The translations under genes and the position numbers were made by a program. Below the pieces are notes generated by a model. It did not search any database and was not told where the DNA came from. It worked only from the letters and a program-made list of their open reading frames with translations. This document shows positions 1 to 5,774 of a stretch of 6,532 bases of DNA, piece by piece. The DNA is from Fidelibacterota bacterium (GTDB taxonomy: Bacteria; Fidelibacterota; UBA2242; B5-G15). The stretch's first letter is position 1; each line of letters opens with the position of its first letter. Location: NCBI GenBank assembly GCA_003645825.1, contig QNCQ01000104.1:1-6532 (forward strand). Direction: 5' to 3'.

Positions 1-381
1 AACTATTATAGAGCGCAACTTGCCTATTCTGAGGCAGGCTCGCTGGTAGAATTCCTTGTCTATGTATATGGAACTGAGGCTCCCTGGGAAATAATAAAAA
101 AGACCAAGGAGGTAAAAGATTTCTCAATGGCTTTAAAATGGGTTACTGCAGTATCATCCGAGGAAATAGAATCAATGTGGATGGAATACCTGAATAAATA
201 TTATAGAAAAATGATATTTCTGGACGCAGGAAAGTTTATATGGGGTTTCCTGCCATTTCTACTACTTATTGCATACATTATAATAAAATTAAGAAATAAA
301 ATTGTTAAATTAGACTGGAGTGAGGCTGACTTTGAAGATGAGTTTTACGAGAATTCCAGTGGTTCTTCTTCTAGTCGTTAG
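1..381 (+). CDS. Peptidase MA-like membrane-anchored protein, 3' end only
   Basis: The frame is open from base 1 to the stop at 379-381, so this is the last 126 residues of a gene that begins upstream. The ATG at 127 is internal. The segment AYSEAGSLVEFLVYVYG, followed by an Ala-Leu pair (AL-KW), then SSEEIESMWMEYLNKYY, has the pattern of the C-terminal part of peptidase MA-like (gluzincin) domains: a tyrosine/serine-rich helix, a YG turn, and a final W..YL..YY motif. The HExxH zinc site would lie upstream, out of view, so activity cannot be judged. One hydrophobic helix at fragment residues about 79-97 (GFLPFLLLIAYIII) is followed by a basic stretch and an acidic, Ser-rich tail, fitting a C-terminal anchor with the peptidase domain outside the inner membrane. 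The next gene starts within its final codons, suggesting co-transcription. The family call is by pattern recognition only. Confidence 0.7.
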   Translation, partial: NYYRAQLAYSEAGSLVEFLVYVYGTEAPWEIIKKTKEVKDFSMALKWVTAVSSEEIESMWMEYLNKYYRKMIFLDAGKFIWGFLPFLLLIAYIIIKLRNKIVKLDWSEADFEDEFYENSSGSSSSR

Positions 382-1225
382 CATTTGTTTTCCCCAGGCT
401 ATCCAACGCGTTTTAAGTTATCCTGTCCACACAAGAGGATGGGGGATGAATAACGTAGCCTCCACTTTTACTTCGGAGATCACAGGATTGTACCTGAATC
501 CGGCAGTCATAGTTGGCGCACCTCGTGGGGTATCATTCAGTTACACGAGATTCTTACTTGACATAGGCGGAACAGACGTAGTCATTGCTGATAGGATTGG
601 TAATAATAGTAATGTGGCTTTAGCCATGAAGCTGATAAACTATGGAAATTTTGAAGGCTATGACCAGGCTGGGGTGTACACCGGGGACTACACTGCCAGA
701 GAGCTTCTTTACAACCTTTCGTGGGCATCAGGTATCAGTGGCAAGCTTTTTTACGGAGCTTCGATTATATATTTTAGTTCGAGAATAGAAACTTACAGTC
801 ATAATTCTCTGTTTATAAGAGTTGGAGTTATTTTGTATGAACCTTCGAATACCCTTGCTTTTGGTATCTCATACCTGGGACATTTGTTCCACAAGGAAGA
901 ATGGCCGGGCATCCTCGTTATAGGGATCTCAAAGAATCTTGCTCATTTGCCTCTGAGACTCTCTGGAGAACTGGAATATTCAGGAGCATTTTACAGAGCT
1001 ATAAAAGTAGGAGGCGAGTTCAAATTAAGCGAAAAGTTTTTCCTACAGTGGGGAACAAGTACCAATAGATTTAGCATCTCTACTTTCCAGACGTTGGCAT
1101 CGTTTTTTGGAGGGTCTTCGGTAGGGCTAAGTTTGAAGAAAAAGGGCTATACTCTGAGTGTGGCTGCCTTTAGCCTTGGGGAAATGGGTTATCTTTTATC
1201 AACCGGTGTAGATCTAAGAATTTAA
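338..1225 (+). CDS. PorV/PorQ-like outer-membrane beta-barrel protein
   Basis: A 295-residue protein starting at ATG 338. An in-frame GTG at 320 is possible, but the ATG has a GAGG about 12 bases upstream and gives a clean signal peptide (MSFTRIPVVLLLVVSICFPQA). The mature N-terminus has RGWGM at residues 33-37 and LNPA at 53-56. This is the 'R..GMG.a...NPA' signature at the start of PorV/PorQ and related FadL-like barrels. The rest is a run of alternating hydrophobic/polar strands rich in Gly, Tyr and Ser, for example LAFGISYLGHLF and GLSLKKKGYTLSVAAF, ending in a strand with an aromatic/Leu-rich close. It is predicted to sit in the outer membrane. PorV and PorQ proper act in type IX secretion in Bacteroidota, but family members in other FCB phyla are common and of unknown role, so T9SS function is not claimed. 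It overlaps the preceding gene by 44 bases. Confidence 0.72.
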   Translation: MSFTRIPVVLLLVVSICFPQAIQRVLSYPVHTRGWGMNNVASTFTSEITGLYLNPAVIVGAPRGVSFSYTRFLLDIGGTDVVIADRIGNNSNVALAMKLINYGNFEGYDQAGVYTGDYTARELLYNLSWASGISGKLFYGASIIYFSSRIETYSHNSLFIRVGVILYEPSNTLAFGISYLGHLFHKEEWPGILVIGISKNLAHLPLRLSGELEYSGAFYRAIKVGGEFKLSEKFFLQWGTSTNRFSISTFQTLASFFGGSSVGLSLKKKGYTLSVAAFSLGEMGYLLSTGVDLRI

Positions 1226-1242
1226 AATCAACAGGAGAAATT

Positions 1243-1617
1243 ATGAAGCTATTCTATCCTTCTATTATGCTTACTGTGGCAACAGTTGTTTTTATTGGAT
1301 GTAAAGGAGATGCAAATAAAACTACCATCAACTACGACTATGATGTAAAACCAATTTTTGAGATGAACTGTCTTGAGTGTCATGGAGAAAACGGAATGGC
1401 AAATCTGAATCTATCTACGTACGATGACCTTATGAAAGGGGATAGCGATAATGGGCCAGTAGTTATTCCTTACGATGCTGAGAACAGCCTTCTTTATCAG
1501 AAGGTAAGCCGTGAAGACCCTCCAATTGGTTCTCGAATGCCGTATGGGAGAAATCCTCTGCCTTCGTCTCAAATACGAATAATTGAAGAGTGGATACTAC
1601 AAGGAGCAAAAAAATAA
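1243..1617 (+). CDS. Single-haem c-type cytochrome lipoprotein (PSCyt1-like)
   Basis: A 124-residue exported protein. An AGGAGA ribosome site at 1233-1238 supports the ATG at 1243, and only 17 bases separate it from the barrel gene, so the two are probably co-transcribed. A short hydrophobic signal ends in VVFIGC, with Cys20 as the likely lipidated residue. The lipobox is imperfect, with Phe at -3. The mature part begins YDYDVKPIFEMNCLECH: the CxxCH haem site is Cys43-Cys46-His47, preceded by the 'D.kPIf..nC..CH' pattern of the planctomycete-type cytochrome c domain. Met99 in the SRMPYG segment is the probable second axial ligand, and the 'iieEWIlqGA' helix closes the domain. It would be a periplasmic membrane-tethered electron carrier. 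Its partner is not in the window, and no oxidoreductase is adjacent. Confidence 0.83.
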   Translation: MKLFYPSIMLTVATVVFIGCKGDANKTTINYDYDVKPIFEMNCLECHGENGMANLNLSTYDDLMKGDSDNGPVVIPYDAENSLLYQKVSREDPPIGSRMPYGRNPLPSSQIRIIEEWILQGAKK

Positions 1618-1641
1618 AAAACCACTATTAAACTTGCCTAA

Positions 1642-1662
1642 AAAAGGATTAAATTTCCTCTT
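1642..1662 (-). terminator. Weak candidate intrinsic terminator of the tonB operon
   Basis: Read on the minus strand, AAGAGGA and TCCTTTT can pair around a 7-base loop, with one G-U pair, and the 3' arm runs into a T-tract. The stem is A/U-rich and short. On the plus strand the same site has an A-C mismatch, so it fits the leftward tonB transcript better than the rightward cytochrome transcript. It lies about 25 bases past the tonB stop, in the only gap between the convergent operons. The remaining bases of the gap show nothing else. Confidence 0.3.
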
Positions 1663-1685
1663 CCTTCAGAAGCGAGTTTGCTGAT

Positions 1686-2348
1686 CTAATTTTTGAGTTT
1701 GAACACTATCGGGATGGAGATCCAGACTCCAACATTTCTATCTCTTTGTTTGGCAGGTTTAAATCTGGTTCTTTTCACCGCCTCAATTGCTGCTTCGTCC
1801 AATCCCGTATTTGGAATCCCCTGGGCCACAAAGCAATCTGTCACAACCCCAAATTCATTAATGAAAGCCCTTACGACTACTGTACCTTCAATTCCGGCTT
1901 CGCGGGCTATTTCTGGATATACCACGTTCCTCTGAATAGCTGCGTAGCCTCCGATTGGTTCTGGCGGTTCATCATAAGGGATAAAAACATATTTTCTCCC
2001 TCCTTCTTCCTCCGATGGAGGAGGTGGCGGAGTATCCCATGCTGTATATTCATCAAGATCAGTGGTTTCTTCAATTGTAACATCTTCAGATAAATCCTCA
2101 TCTTCGGATTCTATAGGTATACTCGGTCTTGATGGAGGAGGAGCTGTTTCCAACTTCTGCACAGTCTCAGGTATTTCAGTAGTTTCTACAAATATTTTAA
2201 CTTCTCTCTGAATAGTTTTACTTTTGCCAGGTTTCGGGATGGCTGCAAAAAGAGTTATCAGCAGCAGAAGGCTAAATATTAAGCCAAGTCGTATAACTAT
2301 CCTATATCTCAGTTTCAAACTCGCTTCTGGCTTTTTTCTAATAATCAT
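1686..2348 (-). CDS. tonB: Energy transducer TonB
   Basis: A 220-residue inner-membrane protein that spans the periplasm and passes ExbB/ExbD-derived energy to outer-membrane receptors. A basic N-terminus precedes one membrane helix at about residues 17-37 (IRLGLIFSLLLLITLFAAIP). A periplasmic linker with two proline clusters (APPPSRP and TPPPPPS) and long acidic stretches runs to about residue 128. The TonB C-terminal domain follows: GGYAAIQRNVVYPEIAREAG, then GTVVVRAFINEFG, then LDEAAIEAVKRTRFKPA, ending in ISIPIVFKL. These elements are the standard signature. The linker is fairly short and more acidic than the Pro/Lys-rich linker of enterobacterial TonB. The start ATG at 2348-2346 follows AAGGTG overlapping the exbD stop. 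It is the last gene of the exbB-exbD-exbD-tonB operon. Confidence 0.93.
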   Translation of the reverse strand: MIIRKKPEASLKLRYRIVIRLGLIFSLLLLITLFAAIPKPGKSKTIQREVKIFVETTEIPETVQKLETAPPPSRPSIPIESEDEDLSEDVTIEETTDLDEYTAWDTPPPPPSEEEGGRKYVFIPYDEPPEPIGGYAAIQRNVVYPEIAREAGIEGTVVVRAFINEFGVVTDCFVAQGIPNTGLDEAAIEAVKRTRFKPAKQRDRNVGVWISIPIVFKLKN

Positions 2349-2359
2349 AGCATTACACC

Positions 2360-2767
2360 TTACAATGCGGTTTTTGCTGAATAGTTAACTTTTAGGGCGT
2401 CTGCCTTTCTCAGTTCATTGTGTATATCACTCATCAAACCCATCTTTACCATTTTATCAGCTCTAATCGATACTATCAGCTGGGGATCATTGGTTCTTTT
2501 TTCGTAAAATATGTGCCTCAAGCTTTTAACTTCGACAATTTTCCCATCCACAGATACAAGACCATCTTTGGAAACCCACAGATATGAAACATGACGCTTG
2601 GTTTCAAGCTTTTCAATCTGCTTTGCTCTGGGCAGGATTACATTCAATCCCTCGTACTCTCTTAGTACAGAACTGACCATGAAGAACAATAACAACATAA
2701 AAATAATATCGGGCAACGATGCCGTAGGTATCTCAACTTTAGCTTTATGCTTTGCCTTAAAACGCAT
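2360..2767 (-). CDS. exbD: ExbD/TolR-family biopolymer transport protein (second copy)
   Basis: A 135-residue single-span protein. The short basic N-terminus (MRFKAKHKAKVEIP) is cytoplasmic. The membrane helix TASLPDIIFMLLLFFMVSS carries Asp20, the conserved proton-path residue of ExbD/TolR/MotB-like subunits. The periplasmic domain contains the family's 'G..V.LP.A' segment (GLNVILPRAK) and a late 'LIVSIRADKMVKMG' strand. It differs clearly from the adjacent exbD in the periplasmic domain, with a longer charged C-terminus. It lies 12 bases after the first exbD, with an AGAGGA site before the ATG at 2767, and 11 bases before tonB. Whether the two ExbD proteins form a hetero-oligomer cannot be read from sequence. 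Confidence 0.92.
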   Translation of the reverse strand: MRFKAKHKAKVEIPTASLPDIIFMLLLFFMVSSVLREYEGLNVILPRAKQIEKLETKRHVSYLWVSKDGLVSVDGKIVEVKSLRHIFYEKRTNDPQLIVSIRADKMVKMGLMSDIHNELRKADALKVNYSAKTAL

Positions 2768-2779
2768 ACTTTCCTCTTA

Positions 2780-3172
2780 CTACTCAGCTATTGAAATTCT
2801 TTTAGCATTTGCCTGTTTCAACTGATCAATAACCTGTATATAAGTCTGATAATCTGTCCTCGGATGGGTTTTCACTGAAATGATTAATTTGGGATTTCTG
2901 GCCAGCATTGCTTCAACAGTGGGCTTAATGTTTTTAATATCAATCTCCTTTTTATCCAGTAAGACTTTACCTCTAGCATCTATCAGAAGATTTGCAATGT
3001 TTTCCTTTCTTACCTTTATTTCCTGCCCTTCCGCTGGAAGAATGAGCCCCAGTCCCTTGTCCATGTCGATAGTTGTTGAAACGAGGAAAAATATTAATAG
3101 CAAGAAAGCAATATCTGCCAAGGATGACGTTGGAATTTCACTTACCCTTTTTTTCTTCTTTAAGAGAGCCAT
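2780..3172 (-). CDS. exbD: ExbD/TolR-family biopolymer transport protein (first copy)
   Basis: A 130-residue protein with the ExbD layout: a Lys-rich cytoplasmic start (MALLKKKKRVSEIP), then a helix TSSLADIAFLLLIFFLVSTT with the conserved Asp20. The periplasmic domain includes GLGLILPAEG near residues 40-49 and LIISVKTHPRTDY before the final helix and the terminal strand KRISIAE. It follows exbB with only 3 bases between stop and start, so translation is probably coupled, and a purine-rich AAAGGGGAAAG in the end of exbB serves as ribosome site. With ExbB it forms the proton-conducting motor in the inner membrane. TolR is an alternative, but the adjacent tonB and the absence of tolA/tolB favour ExbD. 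Confidence 0.93.
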   Translation of the reverse strand: MALLKKKKRVSEIPTSSLADIAFLLLIFFLVSTTIDMDKGLGLILPAEGQEIKVRKENIANLLIDARGKVLLDKKEIDIKNIKPTVEAMLARNPKLIISVKTHPRTDYQTYIQVIDQLKQANAKRISIAE

Positions 3173-3175
3173 TTT

Positions 3176-3796
3176 TTATTCTTTCCCCTTTTTGATACTT
3201 GAAAGGGTTTCAATTAAACCTATTGAACTTTCTTCCATATCGATTATTATCTTGTCAACCTGGGATGCGAATAGATTGTGGAAAAACTGAATGATGATTG
3301 CCACTACAAGCCCAAAAAGTGTGGTTAGAAGAGCTTCGGAAATACCTCCTGCCACAATTGCAGGAGAGATGTCATTTGCTTTTTCTATATCTCTAAATGC
3401 TCTTACCATACCAGAAACTGTCCCGGTAAATCCGAGCATCGGAGCCAGAGTAACAACAGTGGCAAGCCAGATCATCCCTCTTTCCAGAAAAGCCATCTCT
3501 ATAGAGCCAGCACTTTCTATTGCCTTTTCGACAGCCTCCACACCTTCATCTGCTCTTGATAGGCCAGCGTGAAATATCTCTGCTACCGGCCCGGGAGTCT
3601 CTTCGCATACCTTTAAAGCTGCCTCTATTCCACCTTCTTTTAGAGCCTCTCTTACCCGGTTGAGGAATCTTTTTGTACCGAGAGAGGCTTTTGTTAGCGT
3701 GTAAACTCTTTCAAAGACTATGGTAAGTCCGAAAACAAAGAGTATCAAGATTGGCCACATGAAGATACCACCTTTGTTGAATAATTCAATCAGCAT
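3176..3796 (-). CDS. exbB: ExbB/TolQ/MotA-family proton channel subunit
   Basis: A 206-residue inner-membrane protein, the pore-forming partner of ExbD. Its N-terminal helix at about residues 12-30 shows the family motif MWPILILFVFGLTIVFERVY. A cytoplasmic helical domain follows (about 33-108), with the usual EAL..CEETPGPVAEIFHAGL segment. The second helix contains APMLGFTGTVSGMVRAF (118-134), the ExbB/TolQ hallmark with the polar residues lining the channel. The third helix covers about 144-172. The start ATG at 3796 is supported by GGAGG (complement of 3807-3811), 10 bases away. It is the first gene of the operon, expressed from the promoter at 3841-3869. The short length without a long N-terminal extension fits the minimal ExbB/TolQ type. 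Confidence 0.94.
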   Translation of the reverse strand: MLIELFNKGGIFMWPILILFVFGLTIVFERVYTLTKASLGTKRFLNRVREALKEGGIEAALKVCEETPGPVAEIFHAGLSRADEGVEAVEKAIESAGSIEMAFLERGMIWLATVVTLAPMLGFTGTVSGMVRAFRDIEKANDISPAIVAGGISEALLTTLFGLVVAIIIQFFHNLFASQVDKIIIDMEESSIGLIETLSSIKKGKE

Positions 3797-3840
3797 ATCC
3801 CTTAATCCTCCATATTTTCAAAGATTTACATAACCAGGCA

Positions 3841-3869
3841 ATTTTAAACCAATATTCTTAAAAAGTCAA
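3841..3869 (-). promoter_or_regulatory. Sigma-70-like promoter of the exbB-exbD-exbD-tonB operon
   Basis: On the minus strand, TTGACT (complement of 3864-3869) and TAAAAT (complement of 3841-3846) are separated by exactly 17 bases; each matches the consensus in five of six positions. The A/T-rich stretch just upstream (TTAATTATAT) could act as an UP element. Initiation would fall near 3834, giving a leader of about 38 bases before the exbB start. No iron-type (Fur) box was recognised around it. Confidence 0.7.
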
Positions 3870-3906
3870 TATAATTAAGCTGTCTGAGGTTTAGTTTTCA
3901 GAGGTG

Positions 3907-3912
3907 TATAAT
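3907..3912 (+). promoter_or_regulatory. Perfect -10 box upstream of a possible small RNA
   Basis: TATAAT occurs on the plus strand in the divergent intergenic region. No good -35 hexamer is found 16-18 bases upstream; the candidates there are CTGAGG or TCTGAG. The promoter is therefore weak, activator-dependent or not real. If used, transcription would start near 3918, just at the left arm of a stem. Confidence 0.3.
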
Positions 3913-3915
3913 GGA

Positions 3916-4077
3916 GGATAGAAGGGTGTAATTTATACAGAGAGTTTGCCTATTCTATCCGAGAAACTTGAAGATGTCTGAAAGAAGTGGAAGGACAAAG
4001 AAGCGTATTCGTAGTTTTTGCTATAAAGCTGCGGTGAGAAAGGATCATTCTTCACTACCCTGTCTGGGTATATTTTT
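3916..4077 (+). ncRNA. Possible small structured RNA in the divergent intergenic region
   Basis: About 160 bases with no convincing protein gene, bracketed by a TATAAT box (3907-3912) and a hairpin plus T-run (4056-4077). The 5' part can form a stem of GGATAGAA (3916-3923) with TTCTATCC (3953-3960), a perfect 8-bp match around a 29-base loop that itself holds TGTA/TACA. A purine-rich, apparently single-stranded stretch follows (3961-4003). A second stem pairs GTGAGAA (4034-4040) with TTCTTCAC (4048-4055), leaving one bulged T. No known RNA family was recognised. The alternative is unused spacer with chance pairings. Confidence 0.25.
4056..4077 (+). terminator. Candidate intrinsic terminator in the intergenic region
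   Basis: TACCC (4056-4060) and GGGTA (4066-4070) form a perfect five-pair stem with a 5-base loop, followed at once by TATTTTT (4071-4077). The stem is short but has three G-C pairs. It would end rightward transcripts before the ABC operon promoter at 4096, isolating that operon from anything started upstream. Confidence 0.4.
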
Positions 4078-4095
4078 CGACTTGATAAAAAATCC

Positions 4096-4124
4096 TTGAC
4101 AATATTAAATAGCCTTAATACATT
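4096..4124 (+). promoter_or_regulatory. Promoter of the ABC transporter-GntR operon
   Basis: A perfect TTGACA (4096-4101) is followed after 17 bases by TACATT (4119-4124), which keeps four of the six -10 positions including the key second A and last T. Initiation near 4131 would give a leader of about 35 bases ending in the GGAGG site at 4157-4161. The -10 box touches the left arm of the dyad at 4124-4147, as expected for a repressible promoter. Confidence 0.65.
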
Positions 4125-4155
4125 ATTAGTGCTATATGTCACTAATACACTATTA
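4124..4155 (+). promoter_or_regulatory. Dyad operator, probably for the operon's own GntR/YtrA regulator
   Basis: TATTAGTG (4124-4131) and CACTAATA (4140-4147) are perfect 8-base inverted arms around an 8-base spacer. A further half-site-like CACTATTA follows directly (4148-4155). The first arm overlaps the last -10 base and covers the predicted start of transcription, so a bound dimer would block initiation. From memory, the B. subtilis YtrA operator is built from AGTGTA and TACACT half-sites; the AGTG...CACT core here resembles that, with different spacing depending on which right half-site is used. The regulator gene is third in the operon. Confidence 0.6.
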
Positions 4156-4156
4156 C

Positions 4157-4161
4157 GGAGG
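4157..4161 (+). promoter_or_regulatory. Ribosome binding site that fixes the ATPase start
   Basis: GGAGG four bases before ATG 4166 selects that start over an in-frame upstream ATG at 4136. The ATG at 4136 has no ribosome site and lies inside the dyad, close to the predicted transcription start. Confidence 0.75.
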
Positions 4162-4165
4162 TAAA

Positions 4166-5023
4166 ATGATTGAGATTAAAGGACTATCTTTTGGTTACAG
4201 GAAAAAGGGAAAGCTGTTCCAGAATCTATCTCTGGATATCAAACCCGGGAGAATCTCAGGACTTCTAGGGAAAAATGGAGCGGGAAAGACGACGCTCCTA
4301 AAAATCATTTGTGGGCTACTTTTCCCACATAGTGGAGAATGTAAAGTTTTTGGCGTTGACAGCTATCGCAGGTGCCCGGAATCTCTTGGAGAGATATTTT
4401 TCATCCCCGAAGAATTTTACCTCCCTTCAATTACTCCCAAGGAATACATCAATGCATTTGCACCATTTTACGGGCGATTTGATATCGTGAAGTTCAACGA
4501 ATACCTAAAAACATTCGAAATCCCCCTGGGTGTTAGACTAACTTCAATGTCCTACGGACAGAAGAAAAAGTTTTTACTTGCTTTTGGCCTTGCTACCGCC
4601 TGTAAAATTCTACTGCTTGATGAACCCACAAACGGGCTCGATATTCCATCAAAGTCGCAATTCAGAAAAACTCTTGCATCAGCTGTGACGGACGACAGGG
4701 TAATTCTTGTCTCCACTCACCAGGTAAGGGACATGGAAAACTTGCTTGATTCAATTATTATTCTGGATAATGGTGAGATTATATTCCAGCAGGAAATGGA
4801 CAGTATATTATCAAAACTTTCTGTAAAGCTGGCATCCGACCCCTCTTATATTGAAGATGTCATTTACTTCGAAAAAACTCTCGGTGGTTATGCTGTTCTA
4901 ACAGAAAACAGGGGCGAAGAAGATACAAAGATAGACCTGGAGCTACTTTTCAATGCCATAATAAATAACAAAGAGAGGCTTTATGAGATATTTTCAAAGG
5001 AGGTTTTAGCTCATGAAAACTAA
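4166..5023 (+). CDS. ABC transporter ATP-binding protein (ABC-2 exporter type)
   Basis: A 285-residue cytoplasmic ATPase that powers the membrane protein encoded next. Visible motifs in order: Walker A GKNGAGKTT (35-43), signature SYGQ (129-132, a variant of SGGQ), Walker B LLLDEPT (149-155), D-loop GLD (157-159) and the switch His185 in STHQ. At the position where the Q-loop Gln is expected the sequence reads FIPEEFYLP (79-87), with Glu82/Glu83 in place of Gln. The C-terminal 70 residues after the NBD are variable and of unknown role. The start is set by GGAGG before ATG 4166. Its last 11 bases overlap the permease gene. It resembles the ATPases of GntR-regulated ABC-2 operons in Bacteroidota and Firmicutes. 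The substrate is unknown. Confidence 0.92.
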   Translation: MIEIKGLSFGYRKKGKLFQNLSLDIKPGRISGLLGKNGAGKTTLLKIICGLLFPHSGECKVFGVDSYRRCPESLGEIFFIPEEFYLPSITPKEYINAFAPFYGRFDIVKFNEYLKTFEIPLGVRLTSMSYGQKKKFLLAFGLATACKILLLDEPTNGLDIPSKSQFRKTLASAVTDDRVILVSTHQVRDMENLLDSIIILDNGEIIFQQEMDSILSKLSVKLASDPSYIEDVIYFEKTLGGYAVLTENRGEEDTKIDLELLFNAIINNKERLYEIFSKEVLAHEN

Positions 5024-5774
5024 GCACCTGGATTTTCTGCGTTTATTTAACCTGATAAAGATTGAGATTATAACTAACTATAGGACACTTCTCCTGGGAG
5101 CAGGAGCAATAACCGGGGTGTTACTCTTCCTAAGTCTGGCTACTGTGAGATCAAGTTTTTCATGGAACTTTCATGATACTTTTTATCCTTTTGTTCTATT
5201 CTTTGTTGGATATATTTTCACATCAACCGCTTTTAAGGAACTCCATCAGTATCCGAGGAATTATTCGTATCTGACTTTACCTGCATCTATTCTGGAAAAG
5301 TTTTTAACAAAGTTTCTTCTAACTTCTGCTGGTTTTATAATAATTACCCTGATCGGGTACTTTGTGTTTTCTATCCTGGCTGCTGTTTTAACAAATCTCG
5401 TTTTTGGAAGAAGTTTTCCTCTTTTCGACCCTTTTAACAGTGATGTATGGACTGTTATCAAGGTGTATTTCATTACTCAGTCCATATTTCTGTTTGGCTC
5501 CGTTTACTTTAAAAGTCATAGTTTGCTGAAGGTGCTACTGTCATCCTTTCTTTTTTCCCTCTTTATATCGCTCCTTTTCTTACTTACATTCAAAATTGTT
5601 TTCCACAGTTACTCAATGTATGAGCTAAATTTTTCTGTGGATAGGTATGAGTTCTATCAGATGGAGTCGCTGGGAAGAGCAATAGCTACAGTTTCAAAGG
5701 CTATATTCCATTATATGCTGGCACCATATTTCTGGGTGTTAACTTTCCTGAGACTAAAGGAAACGGAGGTTTAA
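5013..5774 (+). CDS. ABC-2-type transporter membrane subunit
   Basis: A 253-residue integral inner-membrane protein with about six hydrophobic spans. The first is at about residues 25-45 (LLLGAGAITGVLLFLSLATV), then a pair before and after the loop FKELHQYPRNYSYLTLPAS, and later spans around SSFLFSLFISLLFLLTF and the C-terminal YMLAPYFWVLTFL. The loop motif 'yLtLPaS..EKFl.k.Llt' is characteristic of small ABC-2 membrane proteins in Bacteroidota operons of this kind. The start ATG lies in the end of the ATPase gene and has an excellent AAAGGAGG site (4996-5003), 9 bases away. Only one membrane subunit is present, so a homodimer with two ATPase copies is the simplest complex. Whether it exports a compound, a peptide or lipid is not evident. 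Confidence 0.83.
   Translation: MKTKHLDFLRLFNLIKIEIITNYRTLLLGAGAITGVLLFLSLATVRSSFSWNFHDTFYPFVLFFVGYIFTSTAFKELHQYPRNYSYLTLPASILEKFLTKFLLTSAGFIIITLIGYFVFSILAAVLTNLVFGRSFPLFDPFNSDVWTVIKVYFITQSIFLFGSVYFKSHSLLKVLLSSFLFSLFISLLFLLTFKIVFHSYSMYELNFSVDRYEFYQMESLGRAIATVSKAIFHYMLAPYFWVLTFLRLKETEV

Noticed and set aside
1693..3572. Several rightward open frames of 75-136 codons opposite the tonB, exbD and exbB genes
   Set aside because: They lie antisense to well-supported family members, are Ser/Phe/Ile-rich with no domain pattern, and lack ribosome sites.
20..3956. 11-base direct repeat TTGCCTATTCT at 20-30 and 3946-3956
   Set aside because: An 11-base match is expected by chance several times in a window of this size, and the contexts are unrelated (coding versus intergenic).
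3974..4099. 41-codon rightward open frame (starts MSERSGRTKKRIRSF)
   Set aside because: It has only a weak GAAG before the ATG, runs through the hairpin/T-run at 4056-4077 into the -35 box of the next promoter, and has no recognisable family. It could still be a peptide encoded by the candidate RNA.
3933..4142. 69-residue leftward open frame in the divergent intergenic region
   Set aside because: It starts inside the ABC operon's dyad, has no ribosome site, runs across the ABC promoter, and its translation has no recognisable domain or signal.
4136..4165. Upstream in-frame ATG that would add 10 residues to the ABC ATPase
   Set aside because: It has no ribosome site and lies within the operator at the predicted transcription start; ATG 4166 has GGAGG at ideal distance and begins the usual MIEI start of the family.
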